Assembly (NCBI GenBank): GCA_002335425.1
Contig: DDCB01000047.1
Location: 62,001-126,000 of the forward strand
Reading direction: 5' to 3'
DNA length: 64,000 bases
From: Chthonomonas sp. UBA2017
Lineage (GTDB): Bacteria; Armatimonadota; Fimbriimonadia; Fimbriimonadales; Fimbriimonadaceae
How positions within the stretch are numbered: position 1 is the first letter of the stretch; each line of letters begins with the position of its first letter. Positions 51,787 to 60,169 of this stretch are shown in pieces. The notes below the pieces were generated by a model that saw nothing but the letters and a program-made list of their open reading frames with translations, was not told where the DNA came from and ran no database searches. A program made the position numbers and the translations under genes.

Positions 51787-53808
51787 TTGACACCATTCGG
51801 CGTAATTTCAATGAGGAAGATGGTCTTGTTCAATCGTTGGCAGTGGGCGTCCCTATGGGCGCTGTTTTTGATTTTGATTCCGAGCCTGGTCTCGGCGCAG
51901 CCCAAAGCACCTTACACTTGGAAAGCCGAGCTCTATCCCAAAGATGTTCGGGCTGGTGAATCCGCTCAGCTTCGCTTCACCGTCAAAGTCGATCCGACGT
52001 GGCATATCTACCAAGTGGGCCAAACTGGCGGTCCGCAAGCCACCTTGTTTGAGATCCTCAAAGGCACTGCTTTGGTGGCCAACGGCAAGATTCTTCAGCC
52101 CACGCCGATCATCAAGCAAGACCCCAATTTTGGCATCGAAGTCGGGCTTTTCGAAGGCGAAACGGTTTTTGCTCTCCCCGTCCAAGTGGCTGCCAACGCC
52201 AAAGGCAAAGTCCAAGTCACGACCCGAGTCACCAGCCAAGCCTGCGACGACACGACCTGCGATCTGCCCCGTCGACAAGAGATCAATGTCTCATTCACCG
52301 TGAGCCCCGGCAAGGCCCGTGCGGATCGGATCAAGCCGATGCTGAAGGTGCCCGACCAGCCCAAGAAAGACGGAGAATCTCAGGCCGCAGCCGGCAAAAC
52401 CACCAGCGGAGCGAGCCCACCCCCGACGAGCGGCTCGGCAGCTGACGACTTCGCGAGCAAAGTGAAAGAAAAAGAAGGGCAGGGCATCCTGCCCTTCATG
52501 CTTTTTGCGTTTTCGATGGGGCTACTTGCGCTGCTCACACCTTGTGTCTTTCCGATGATCCCGATCACCGTCAGCTTCTTTAGCAAGCAAGGGACTCCCG
52601 ATGCCCAAGGTAAGACCAAGCCAAACTACGGCGGCGCTTCGTCGTACTGCCTCGGCATCATCGGGACCTTCACCGGCATCGGGCTCCTGATGACCATCCT
52701 CTTCGGGGCCACCGGGATCAACCGTCTTGCCACCAACCCTTGGGTCAACTTGGCCCTGGCATTGCTGTTCTTGGTGCTCGCAGCGAACTTGTTTGGTCTT
52801 TTCGAGATCAAGCTCCCCTCGGGCTTTGTCAATAAAGTCGGCTCAAAAGGCAAAGCGACCTCGTTTATTGGCGCCATCTTAATGGGCCTCACATTTAGCC
52901 TCACGAGCTTCACATGCACCGTCCCGTTCGTCGGGACGATCTTGGCTGCCGCCGCCAATGGGGAATACCTCTATCCAACCCTCGGCATGCTCGCTTTTTC
53001 GACCGCATTCGCCTTGCCATTTTTCCTGCTTGCCTTGTTCCCGAGCGCTTTGGCCAAGCTGCCGAAGTCCGGGTCCTGGCTTTCGACCACCAAAGCCTTC
53101 ATGGGGTTCATCGAGATCGCGGCCGCGCTCAAGTTCCTCTCGAACACCGACTTGGTCTTTCAACTTGGCATTCTTACTCGACCGGTCTTTCTCGCGATCT
53201 GGGCGGCCACGTTCCTGTTGGCGGGCCTCTACCTTCTGGGGTGGATTCGACTCGGCCATGAGTCGGACTCTGCCAAGCTCGGCTGGCTCCGGCGGGGCTT
53301 TGGCGTCGCGACGATCGCAATCGCGGGCTACTGTCTGGCCGGAATCCAGGGACGCCCCCTCGGCGAATTGAGCTCGTTCTTGCCGCCTCAGCCTTATCCG
53401 TTCAAATCAAAAGAAGGGGGCCAGCCGACGATGGTCGCGGGCGCGATCTCATGGATCGAGTCCTTTGAAGAAGCCAAAAAGGCCGCACAAGCTCAAAATC
53501 GGCCCATTTTCTTAAACTTCACCGGCGTCACCTGCACGAACTGTCGTTGGATGGAGGACAATATGTTCACCCGGCCCGAGATTCGCGCTGCCATGGACCA
53601 ATACGTCCTCGCGCACCTCTACACCGACCGCTTTACGCCCGAAGACGAAGCCAATCAAAAGCTTCAGCTCAAGCTGACGAACCAGTCGACCCTGCCCGTC
53701 TACGTCATCGTGAATCCCGACGGCAGCGTGGAGCGCATCACGGCATTCACCCGGAGCGAAAGCGAATTCCTGGAGTTCCTCAAGCCACGATCCATGGCCC
53801 AAAAATAG
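51787..53808 (+). CDS. dsbD: Thiol:disulfide interchange protein DsbD
   Basis: DsbD passes electrons from cytoplasmic thioredoxin to extracytoplasmic thiols. The 673-residue protein has a signal peptide (ending SLVSAQ), an N-terminal DsbD-alpha domain with the Cys pair in QACDDTTCDLP, and an eight-helix core with LLTPCVFPMIPITVSFFS and SFTCTVPFVG (the membrane Cys pair). A C-terminal thioredoxin domain has GVTCTNCRWMED. The TTG at 51787 follows GGGGAG closely and lies 12 nt after TAGAAT; ATG 51811 is a possible alternative. It is a full-length three-domain form. Confidence 0.95.
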   Translation: MTPFGVISMRKMVLFNRWQWASLWALFLILIPSLVSAQPKAPYTWKAELYPKDVRAGESAQLRFTVKVDPTWHIYQVGQTGGPQATLFEILKGTALVANGKILQPTPIIKQDPNFGIEVGLFEGETVFALPVQVAANAKGKVQVTTRVTSQACDDTTCDLPRRQEINVSFTVSPGKARADRIKPMLKVPDQPKKDGESQAAAGKTTSGASPPPTSGSAADDFASKVKEKEGQGILPFMLFAFSMGLLALLTPCVFPMIPITVSFFSKQGTPDAQGKTKPNYGGASSYCLGIIGTFTGIGLLMTILFGATGINRLATNPWVNLALALLFLVLAANLFGLFEIKLPSGFVNKVGSKGKATSFIGAILMGLTFSLTSFTCTVPFVGTILAAAANGEYLYPTLGMLAFSTAFALPFFLLALFPSALAKLPKSGSWLSTTKAFMGFIEIAAALKFLSNTDLVFQLGILTRPVFLAIWAATFLLAGLYLLGWIRLGHESDSAKLGWLRRGFGVATIAIAGYCLAGIQGRPLGELSSFLPPQPYPFKSKEGGQPTMVAGAISWIESFEEAKKAAQAQNRPIFLNFTGVTCTNCRWMEDNMFTRPEIRAAMDQYVLAHLYTDRFTPEDEANQKLQLKLTNQSTLPVYVIVNPDGSVERITAFTRSESEFLEFLKPRSMAQK

Positions 53809-53859
53809 GCTCGGCTGTGCGGTTGAGGTCGGCCCGCCAAACGACCGATACTGAGAAGG

Positions 53860-53873
53860 TGGTAGAACTACCA
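53860..53873. promoter_or_regulatory. 14-bp palindrome just before the lipoprotein cyclophilin
   Basis: TGGTAG-AA-CTACCA is a perfect inverted repeat ending 3 nt before the start codon. It is a candidate operator or translation-blocking hairpin. Confidence 0.45.
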
Positions 53874-53876
53874 GGA

Positions 53877-54935
53877 ATGAAAAAGGGTTGGCTCGTCATC
53901 GTTGGAATGGCCGCGCTTGCGGCGATCGGCCTCGGGATTCTCGCAGGTTGCGCAGGGGAAGGGAAGTCGAACGTGTCCGTGATCGTGAATCCAAACGTCA
54001 CCACGCTCGGAACCGGTCAGACTCAGCAGTTCGTCGCGACTGTCATCGGCTCGGGCAATCGCCGGGTTGAATGGAGTGTGCTTTCGGGCAGCGGCACCAT
54101 CACGGCCGATGGCCTCTTTACGGCCGGGTCTCAAGCTGGCACCACGACGATCCAGGCCCAAAGCGTCGCCGATCGCAACGCGGTCGGAACTGCGTCGATC
54201 CAAGTGGCCGGCGGCGGCGCCGGAATCACGATCAGTTGGGAACAGACCGATCTGCCGGTCATCATTCCGAAGAGCCGTTTCCGCCTCAATGCCATTGTGA
54301 GCGGCTCGCCGAACACCGATGTGAACTATTCGGTCGAAGGCACCGACGCTGGGACGATCACCGCCGACGGCGTTTACACCGCGCCGAACAGGACCGGCAC
54401 GTTCACGGTCGTCGCCAAGAGCGATCAAGACCCCACGCAACAGGTGACCCTAGAGGTCCCCGTGGTGGCCAATGCTCGAGTTCGATGGGAAGTCGAAGGC
54501 CGAGGAGAATTTGTCCTGGAACTTCGCCCTGACGAAGCACCTAATCACTGTGCCAACCTCGTCAGCCTCGTTAACTCCCGATTTTACGACGGCATCGTGA
54601 TGCACCGATATGAGCCCGGATTCGTGATTCAATGGGGCGATCCACAGACGAAGACCCTGCCGCTCGACGATCCGCGAATCGGTTCCGGCGGGCCCGGCTA
54701 CACGATCGATTTTGAAGCTAATCCGCTCCAGCACGAAAAATACGCCCTCGGCATGGCCCGAAGCCAAGAGCTGAACAGCGCCGGAAGCCAGGTTTATTTG
54801 TGTCTCGAGCCTGCGCCTTCGCTCGACGGGAATTACGTGGTCTTTGGCGCGGTCGAAACCGGCTTTGCCGTCGTGGATGCGCTGCGAAGAGGCGACAAAA
54901 TTACGCGAGCCACGACCCTTCCGGTCGAAAACTAA
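53877..54935 (+). CDS. Lipoprotein with two Ig-like domains and a cyclophilin-type peptidyl-prolyl isomerase domain
   Basis: The 352-residue protein starts with a lipoprotein signal peptide (LGILAGC, Cys25). Two BIG2-like domains follow, each with SVIVNPNVTTLGTGQTQQF or ISWEQTD... strands and a GTITADGLFTAGSQAG / GTITADGVYTAPNRTG motif. The C-terminal cyclophilin domain has VLELRPDEAPNHCANLVSLVNSRFYDGIVMHRYEPGFVIQWGDP and YALGMARSQELNSAGSQVYLCL. It should fold proteins outside the cytoplasm. Some active-site positions differ from the classical type: MARSQ replaces MAR..., and SAGSQVYLCL replaces SQFFI. Activity is therefore likely but not certain. Confidence 0.88.
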   Translation: MKKGWLVIVGMAALAAIGLGILAGCAGEGKSNVSVIVNPNVTTLGTGQTQQFVATVIGSGNRRVEWSVLSGSGTITADGLFTAGSQAGTTTIQAQSVADRNAVGTASIQVAGGGAGITISWEQTDLPVIIPKSRFRLNAIVSGSPNTDVNYSVEGTDAGTITADGVYTAPNRTGTFTVVAKSDQDPTQQVTLEVPVVANARVRWEVEGRGEFVLELRPDEAPNHCANLVSLVNSRFYDGIVMHRYEPGFVIQWGDPQTKTLPLDDPRIGSGGPGYTIDFEANPLQHEKYALGMARSQELNSAGSQVYLCLEPAPSLDGNYVVFGAVETGFAVVDALRRGDKITRATTLPVEN

Positions 54936-54950
54936 ACTCGCAATCTTGAC

Positions 54951-54984
54951 GTTTGGGCCCCGATCCCTCAAGAGGGGCCCAAAC
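54951..54984. terminator. 11-bp perfect hairpin after the cyclophilin gene
   Basis: GTTTGGGCCCC (54951-54961) pairs with GGGGCCCAAAC (54974-54984) around a 12-nt loop. It is in the 67-nt gap before nif3 and has no U-run. Confidence 0.6.
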
Positions 54985-55002
54985 CCAGCTAAAATCTTCG
55001 GC

Positions 55003-56112
55003 ATGACGAGCGTCGCCGACGTCCTCCGGTCTCTCCATCAAGCCGCGCCGCCTGAATTCGCCTTCGAGTGGGATCGAATCGGCCTTCAGCTCGGCGACCC
55101 TGCGGCGGCCGTGAGCCGGGCCGTCGTCGCCCTCGACGTCTCGCCGGACTCGGTCGAAACCGTCGAAAAAGCGAGCGCTCAGCTTCTCTTGACCCATCAT
55201 CCCCTCATCTGGGATCCATGGGCGAAAATCACCTCCCGAGAGCCGATGGGCGAACTCGCGCTGCGACTCGCCCGACTTGGATGCGCCAGTCTCGCTGCCC
55301 ACACCAATTGGGACTGCGCACCCGGTGGGATCAACGATGTGCTCGCCGAACGCCTCGGCTTGACCGACATTCACCCCTTCGGTCCAGCACCGACGTGTGA
55401 CCAGCTCAAACTGGTCACCTTTGTTCCCGAAGCCTCAGCCGAAGCCGTGATCGAGGCACTGCACGAGGCGGGCGCGGGAAAAATCGGGGAATACGAGCGA
55501 TGCGCATTTCTCAGTCCAGGAACGGGCACTTTTCGTGGCAGCCACCAAAGCCGACCGGCTGTGGGCGAGCCTGGCCGGGTCGAACATGTCGCCGAATGCC
55601 GAATCGAGATGCGAGTTCCGGCACGTCATCAGGCAGCCTGCGAAGCCGCCTTACGAGCCACTCACCCGTACGAGGAGCCGGCTTTTGACTGGATGGTGTT
55701 GCAGCCAGAACCGCAAGTCCCGCTCGGCCGAATCGGATCGATCGATCCTGCTCCGCTGAACGAGTGGTCGCGAGAAGTTGAGTCCAGGCTCGGCCACCCC
55801 ATCCTGGTCTGGGGCGATCCGCAAAAGGTCATCCAACGGGTTGCGGTGATCGGTGGAGCCGCCGACGGTGAATGGCGGTCTGCCCAAGCTGCGGGCGCGG
55901 ACGCCTTTTTGACCGGCGAGGTGAAGCATCATGTCAGTGTCGAGGCGGGATGGGCGGACTTTCCGATCCTCGCGGCTGGGCATTTTGCAACCGAAAACCC
56001 CGGCATGCTGCGTTTGGCAGAAATCCTCAAATCCAAGCACCCCGAAATCGACTGGCAGTTCCACCAACCGACTATGGGGCACTCGGGAAGACCCCTTGCC
56101 TCCCGGGGCTAG
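55003..56112 (+). CDS. Nif3-like dinuclear metal centre protein
   Basis: The 369-residue protein matches the Nif3/YbgI/YqfO family with an inserted PII-like domain. It has LLTHHPLIWDPW and SLAAHTNWDCAPGGINDVLAERLGL (metal ligands), a PII-like insert (about residues 125-235), ALRATHPYEEPAFD, and TGEVKHHVSVEAGWADFPILAAGHFATENPGML. It binds two metals; a role as GTP cyclohydrolase-1-type or DNA-binding protein is unsettled. TAAAAT lies 7 nt before ATG, with no leader needed. Its TAG shares CTAG with the convergent deacetylase gene. Confidence 0.9.
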   Translation: MTSVADVLRSLHQAAPPEFAFEWDRIGLQLGDPAAAVSRAVVALDVSPDSVETVEKASAQLLLTHHPLIWDPWAKITSREPMGELALRLARLGCASLAAHTNWDCAPGGINDVLAERLGLTDIHPFGPAPTCDQLKLVTFVPEASAEAVIEALHEAGAGKIGEYERCAFLSPGTGTFRGSHQSRPAVGEPGRVEHVAECRIEMRVPARHQAACEAALRATHPYEEPAFDWMVLQPEPQVPLGRIGSIDPAPLNEWSREVESRLGHPILVWGDPQKVIQRVAVIGGAADGEWRSAQAAGADAFLTGEVKHHVSVEAGWADFPILAAGHFATENPGMLRLAEILKSKHPEIDWQFHQPTMGHSGRPLASRG

Positions 56113-56855
56113 GCTCGCGCGACCTCGTGTTCGAAGTGTTCGCTTGCGCACTGAGTCAGGGTCGTAAAGTGCGCGCCATGCTTGCGGAAAAACTGAATCG
56201 TCTTGCGCAAATCTTCGACCGAATCGTGATAGTCCCTCGCGCCTAAACAGATCGTCTCGTTCTTCAGATTGGCCTCAAAAAGCGGCACCAAAGCATCAAA
56301 GCCTTTGTCCAAATATCCATGCAGGCCTTGATGAGTGGCCATCGGAACGTGCAACATCTTGTTGTCGCCCGCTTGCTTGAGATCCTCTTTATGGCTATGA
56401 TACGGCTCGCGTGGCGCACCCGCCCAATCGACAAACATCTTATACTCGGCATCCGGCACCACCGACGCATCCACCAAAATCCCCACATCTTCCAGGTAAG
56501 GAATATCCGTCGGCAAGAGTGCAAACGCGGCCGCGCGGAAACTTGTAACCTTTGCTAAGTGGCTTTTGAGCGCATCTTTGGCCACGCGAATCACATTCCC
56601 GCGCTCTTTGGGATCTTCGAGGTAGCCTCGCTCATTTTCAAAAGCGACCTTCATTCCGATCTCATGCCAATTCGGAATCTTGTGGAAGTACTCATGGTAA
56701 TAAAGATTCGTGTTGGCAGTTGGGTCTTTCAAACTGGAATGAATCATCCAAGTTGCTGGGACAAACTCATCTTCGCAGACGCGAATGAGATCACCAGTAA
56801 AGCAGCGATCGTGTTGAGCTGCTTCACAATCAATCGTCAAAATAACAGTTGGCAT
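56109..56855 (-). CDS. Polysaccharide deacetylase-like protein
   Basis: The 248-residue protein has a NodB-like start MPTVILTIDCEAAQH (the TxDCE segment holds the catalytic Asp), NWHEIGMK and FRAAAFALLPTDIPYLEDVGILVDASVVPD, which fit the deacetylase barrel. It probably removes acetyl groups from a polysaccharide or peptidoglycan-like substrate, but the usual HxxxH metal pair is not obvious. It lies 21 nt after the GH65 lipoprotein gene and probably shares its transcript, suggesting a joint role in carbohydrate processing. Confidence 0.75.
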   Translation of the reverse strand: MPTVILTIDCEAAQHDRCFTGDLIRVCEDEFVPATWMIHSSLKDPTANTNLYYHEYFHKIPNWHEIGMKVAFENERGYLEDPKERGNVIRVAKDALKSHLAKVTSFRAAAFALLPTDIPYLEDVGILVDASVVPDAEYKMFVDWAGAPREPYHSHKEDLKQAGDNKMLHVPMATHQGLHGYLDKGFDALVPLFEANLKNETICLGARDYHDSVEDLRKTIQFFRKHGAHFTTLTQCASEHFEHEVARA

Positions 56856-56876
56856 AGTATTAGGGAGTCCTCCAGG

Positions 56877-58847
56877 TTAACGTTGCGAGTTCAAAACTTG
56901 AACTCCTTCGTGCGAAATTTTGAATGAAAAAACCTTGCTTCCAGCGTAGATGTGATGCAATGTGATCGACCTCCAGGTCCGAGGTAAGTTCGGCTGGATG
57001 CTGATCCACGGTCCCGGCCTAAGCCGCTCTTTCCAGGCCACTTCTTGCGGTTCTTCTTCCGAGATACGAATGCCCGCAAAGCCGTACAGAACAGTCTGAA
57101 GGCTGCCTCCCGCTCCGGTTAAGAAGTAGGTCTCGGTGCGTCGGCGCTTCTCACTAAAAAGAAGCAAAGGATGACGGGTGTAGGGCTTCCAGCTTCGAGA
57201 CCATTCCTCATAAGCTTTTCCTGTTTCCCCCAATCGGGCCCAGATGGTCGCATGAATCGAATGAGTCATTGCCGGGCCGTTGTCAATGACTTTGTCTGCG
57301 TAACGTTCCATCATGAGCCGAGCCTCTTTTTCAACTTCGGGATCTTGCAAAGGAAAGACCGCGAGCAGCGCGGCCGCTTGCTTATATCCTTTGCGCAAAG
57401 GGTCGTCGTCATAAGTCAGAAAAGTTGTCTCATCGCGGGGCCGCTTAAAGCGTACTGGGAACTCTCGTCGACCAAAGTTCATCGCTCGTTCGGCGAGGAT
57501 ATTTGTAAAGAGATCGTTATTACCAATATGAAATTCGTCCGGCGACATCGTGTCGTGAATTTCACGCCCTTCGGGTCCCGGGATGCTACGATTTTTATAG
57601 AATTCTGCGGCCCCAAATCGGAACCGACGAGAGGATTCGGCTGAAGGCGAATCTGGATCGGTCCGCAGTTGCCGCGCCAGGTCAAGCATCCAGACAACGG
57701 ACCCCGTGATGTGATGTTGTTTGCGAGATGGTCCGGGGACGGTCTCTCGACCACTCCATGACGATTCCCACGGAACCATCAATCCGCGTTTTTCAGGTGG
57801 CTTTCCAAACTTCGCGGTGTACCACTCTTGATAGTTTCTTTCATACTCTTCCATCAAGCGCTCTCGATAGCGCGAAATTCGTGAAGCCAAGCCAGGGTAC
57901 ACCAGGGCCACGGTCGGGTACATCCAAACGTCTGCATCCCAAAAAACATGACCAAAGTAGGTCGAGTTCGAAAGGCCAAACGGACCAGGGCCGACCCATC
58001 CTCGCGGAATTCCTGTCCGCAGATAGTACAACATCGATCGGATGGCTTGTTGATCTTCGACCGGTCCATCAATCTCGATATCGCCCTTTGTGGCATTTTG
58101 GTTATCGAACTTCGCGGCACTAAAGAATGCATCGACGGTTCGATGCCATTTGACCGGTTCGAGGGAACGCTCTGATTCTTTCACCGAGATCGCAGCATCG
58201 ACCACTTTTCGCCAAGCTTGGGGCTTGCCGAAGGAGAAATACCACCCCCATTCTCGTCGAGTTTTGTACCGACTCTCGGTCGGCGTCATGATCCAAGGAA
58301 GGTCCTCCCAATCTCCTTGGGGAGTCACCCGAATCTCGACTCGATCCAGATCCCCTTCGACCCAGGCTCGGGCCGCGACTTGTCGTTCGAGTCGCGACGA
58401 GGTGACCCATTCGATGCCAAGCTTCAGGCGATCGACCCGGAACTCGGTCGATAGAACTCCGGTTCGAAAGTCGAGGCGCTGAATGTAATCGCGAATCTGG
58501 GTTGGGTTGAGCGGCTTTCCATCGATCATCCATTCGGCGGGGAGCGGATTCGGGCGATCAAACCGGAGCTTTTCTTCCGGCCCCAGGTCGTAATCGTCGG
58601 CCAGCACGATGCCTCGTTTTGGGAATCCATCGCGTCCGATCCGGAGCGCCAGATGACCGCTCGCGAGTAAAGCTGGTTCGGGCTGATCAAAGTCGCGACA
58701 AGCGACCGCCCAGGGCTCGGGCTTCGGATTGTCGTATTGCGGCCGCTCTGGGAGTGGCAGAGGTGCCAGCTTCGCTGAGTCAGAAGGGCCGCAACCGGTC
58801 AGCAGGATTATCCCGCCCAAAACACCGAGGATGCCCCTGAGTCTCAT
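56877..58847 (-). CDS. GH65-like glycoside hydrolase lipoprotein
   Basis: The 656-residue protein has a lipoprotein signal peptide (ILLTGC, Cys19) and an (alpha/alpha)6-barrel with the GH65 signatures FGHVFWDADVWMYPTVALVYPGLASRISRYRERL, VPWESSWSGRE, HITGSVVWMLD, and SPDEFHIGNNDLFTN, whose Glu matches the acid catalyst. Relatives are trehalases, maltose/kojibiose phosphorylases and glucosyl-galactosyl-hydroxylysine glucosidases; the exact substrate is unknown. Being lipidated, it acts outside the cytoplasm. TATAAG and GGAAG lie just before ATG. Confidence 0.85.
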   Translation of the reverse strand: MRLRGILGVLGGIILLTGCGPSDSAKLAPLPLPERPQYDNPKPEPWAVACRDFDQPEPALLASGHLALRIGRDGFPKRGIVLADDYDLGPEEKLRFDRPNPLPAEWMIDGKPLNPTQIRDYIQRLDFRTGVLSTEFRVDRLKLGIEWVTSSRLERQVAARAWVEGDLDRVEIRVTPQGDWEDLPWIMTPTESRYKTRREWGWYFSFGKPQAWRKVVDAAISVKESERSLEPVKWHRTVDAFFSAAKFDNQNATKGDIEIDGPVEDQQAIRSMLYYLRTGIPRGWVGPGPFGLSNSTYFGHVFWDADVWMYPTVALVYPGLASRISRYRERLMEEYERNYQEWYTAKFGKPPEKRGLMVPWESSWSGRETVPGPSRKQHHITGSVVWMLDLARQLRTDPDSPSAESSRRFRFGAAEFYKNRSIPGPEGREIHDTMSPDEFHIGNNDLFTNILAERAMNFGRREFPVRFKRPRDETTFLTYDDDPLRKGYKQAAALLAVFPLQDPEVEKEARLMMERYADKVIDNGPAMTHSIHATIWARLGETGKAYEEWSRSWKPYTRHPLLLFSEKRRRTETYFLTGAGGSLQTVLYGFAGIRISEEEPQEVAWKERLRPGPWISIQPNLPRTWRSITLHHIYAGSKVFSFKISHEGVQVLNSQR

Positions 58848-58876
58848 CTTTCTTCCTTATACGCCAAGCCCGAGCC

Positions 58877-58907
58877 AAAAAGAAAGGGGCCACCTTGCGA
58901 TGGCCCC
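58877..58907 (-). terminator. Terminator of the PEP-CTERM gene at 58951
   Basis: On the minus strand GGGGCCA pairs with TGGCCCC around an 8-nt loop, followed by TTTCTTTTT. It lies about 45 nt after the stop. Confidence 0.85.
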
Positions 58908-58950
58908 AGGGTCTCTCCTCTCTCGCCTCGTCTCTTTGCGGGAGGAAACT

Positions 58951-59940
58951 TTAGGCTTTCTGGGCTCGGCGCTTGCGGATCAAGGCGACCAAGCCCAGGC
59001 CCAGCGCGGTCATCGTCGCCGGCTCAGGCACCGGGTTGTATCCAAAGTCCGGCATGTTCGCCAGAACCGTTGGATCGTTGCCATAAAGATCTTCGTAGTC
59101 CACGCCGCTCTCGGGATCAGCCAGGAGCGTCCATCGGCCCAAGACCGTCAGCGAGCCACCCGCCGGAATCAGAACGTTTTGCAAGGCGATGCCATAGCCT
59201 TGGAACGTGGTCGATTGACCCACGGCATTGGCAACATAGGTCTGGAACCCGATCGGGTTATAGGCCCCTGCGACCGTCGCGCCATCGAGCAAGACCTGGT
59301 CCACGCGGGGCCCCGTCCCGTCCGTTCGCAACAAGCTGCCCAAGAAGAAGTCTTGAACCACGCCGCCGCCACCGTTTCGGATCGTGAACCGAGCGAGCAG
59401 CGAAGACGCCAGATAAGCGTTGCCGCCTGCTCCAGCCTGGTTGATGAACCCCGTGAACGGCATATAGACGCCGGCTCGACCAAAGATGTTGAACCCAGAG
59501 ACGTTGTTGAAAGTCACATCTCCCCCCGAGATGTTGTAGCTTCCAAACCCTTCGTTGGCCGGGTTATCGCGAACCCAATTCCGGCTCCACCAAAGCCCGG
59601 CTCGACCGCCACCTCGCGCCGACATCGTGGTCCGAGCTCCGCCAAAGGCCGGAGGACCCGGGGCGGGGGCCGTCGCCAGGTTCAGCCCTGGGGGATTGAT
59701 TCCAGCCGGGCCGACGCTATTCAAGCTGTTCGTGGCGCCGACGGTGGGATATCCGCCGCCGGGGTTGGTCATGAACCCGTTCGGATCAAAGGCGGGTCCG
59801 CCCCCCGCCGCGCCGACCGCATAGGTCCCGTGATCGATGATCCCGACCGACCCAGGAGCGATCGCGAACTGTGCCCAAGAAGTCGCTGCCAACATCAGCG
59901 GCAGGACGGTCATCATTGCGAATCTGCAAAATTGCCTCAT
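58951..59940 (-). CDS. PEP-CTERM exported protein of unknown function
   Basis: The 329-residue protein has a signal peptide (LPLMLAATSWAQ), a Gly/Asn-rich beta region (FNNVSGFNIFGRAGVYMPFTGFINQAG..., TLLADPESGVDYEDLYGNDP) and a C-terminal PEP-CTERM signal: VPEPATMTALGLGLVALIRKRRAQ. The middle has no recognisable enzyme motif. GAGGAGAG lies just before ATG. It is transcribed alone from a promoter at about 60014, which has three copies of GGCTCAAA around it. Confidence 0.9.
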   Translation of the reverse strand: MRQFCRFAMMTVLPLMLAATSWAQFAIAPGSVGIIDHGTYAVGAAGGGPAFDPNGFMTNPGGGYPTVGATNSLNSVGPAGINPPGLNLATAPAPGPPAFGGARTTMSARGGGRAGLWWSRNWVRDNPANEGFGSYNISGGDVTFNNVSGFNIFGRAGVYMPFTGFINQAGAGGNAYLASSLLARFTIRNGGGGVVQDFFLGSLLRTDGTGPRVDQVLLDGATVAGAYNPIGFQTYVANAVGQSTTFQGYGIALQNVLIPAGGSLTVLGRWTLLADPESGVDYEDLYGNDPTVLANMPDFGYNPVPEPATMTALGLGLVALIRKRRAQKA

Positions 59941-59988
59941 TCTTCTCTCCTCGTACCCAGCCCATCATTTTGCGGGCTGTTCGAGATC

Positions 59989-60017
59989 ATCGTACAACAC
60001 CCCAGGGCTCAAAACAA
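59989..60017 (-). promoter_or_regulatory. Promoter of the PEP-CTERM gene
   Basis: On the minus strand TTGTTT (60017-60012), a 17-nt spacer and TACGAT (59994-59989) lie about 50 nt before the ATG. Confidence 0.5.
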
Positions 60018-60074
60018 GGATTTTGAGAAAAATTTTTGAAATAATTTGTTTATGATTTGAGCCCTAGGCTCAAA
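60006..60074. repeat. Three GGCTCAAA / TTTGAGCC copies upstream of the PEP-CTERM gene
   Basis: GGCTCAAA occurs at 60007-60014 (plus) and 60067-60074 (plus), and TTTGAGCC at 60056-60063; the last two form an 8-bp palindrome with a 3-nt gap. CTCAAAA/TTTTGAG (60008-60014, 60021-60027) adds another inverted pair. They flank and overlap the -35 region in an AT-rich stretch. Confidence 0.55.
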
Positions 60075-60114
60075 CGGGGGACTTTGCGAGCCGGACACCG
60101 GGCCCAAAGACCTA

Positions 60115-60148
60115 GGCCGCCCTCCCGAATTGAATCGGAAGAGCGGCC
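60115..60148. terminator. Hairpin after the membrane-protein gene
   Basis: A 14-bp stem, GGCCGCCCTCCCGA with TCGGAAGAGCGGCC (one G-T type mismatch), follows the stop at 60170 on the minus strand. It lacks a U-run. Confidence 0.5.
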
Positions 60149-60169
60149 CCAATCCGGAGAATCCAGGAG

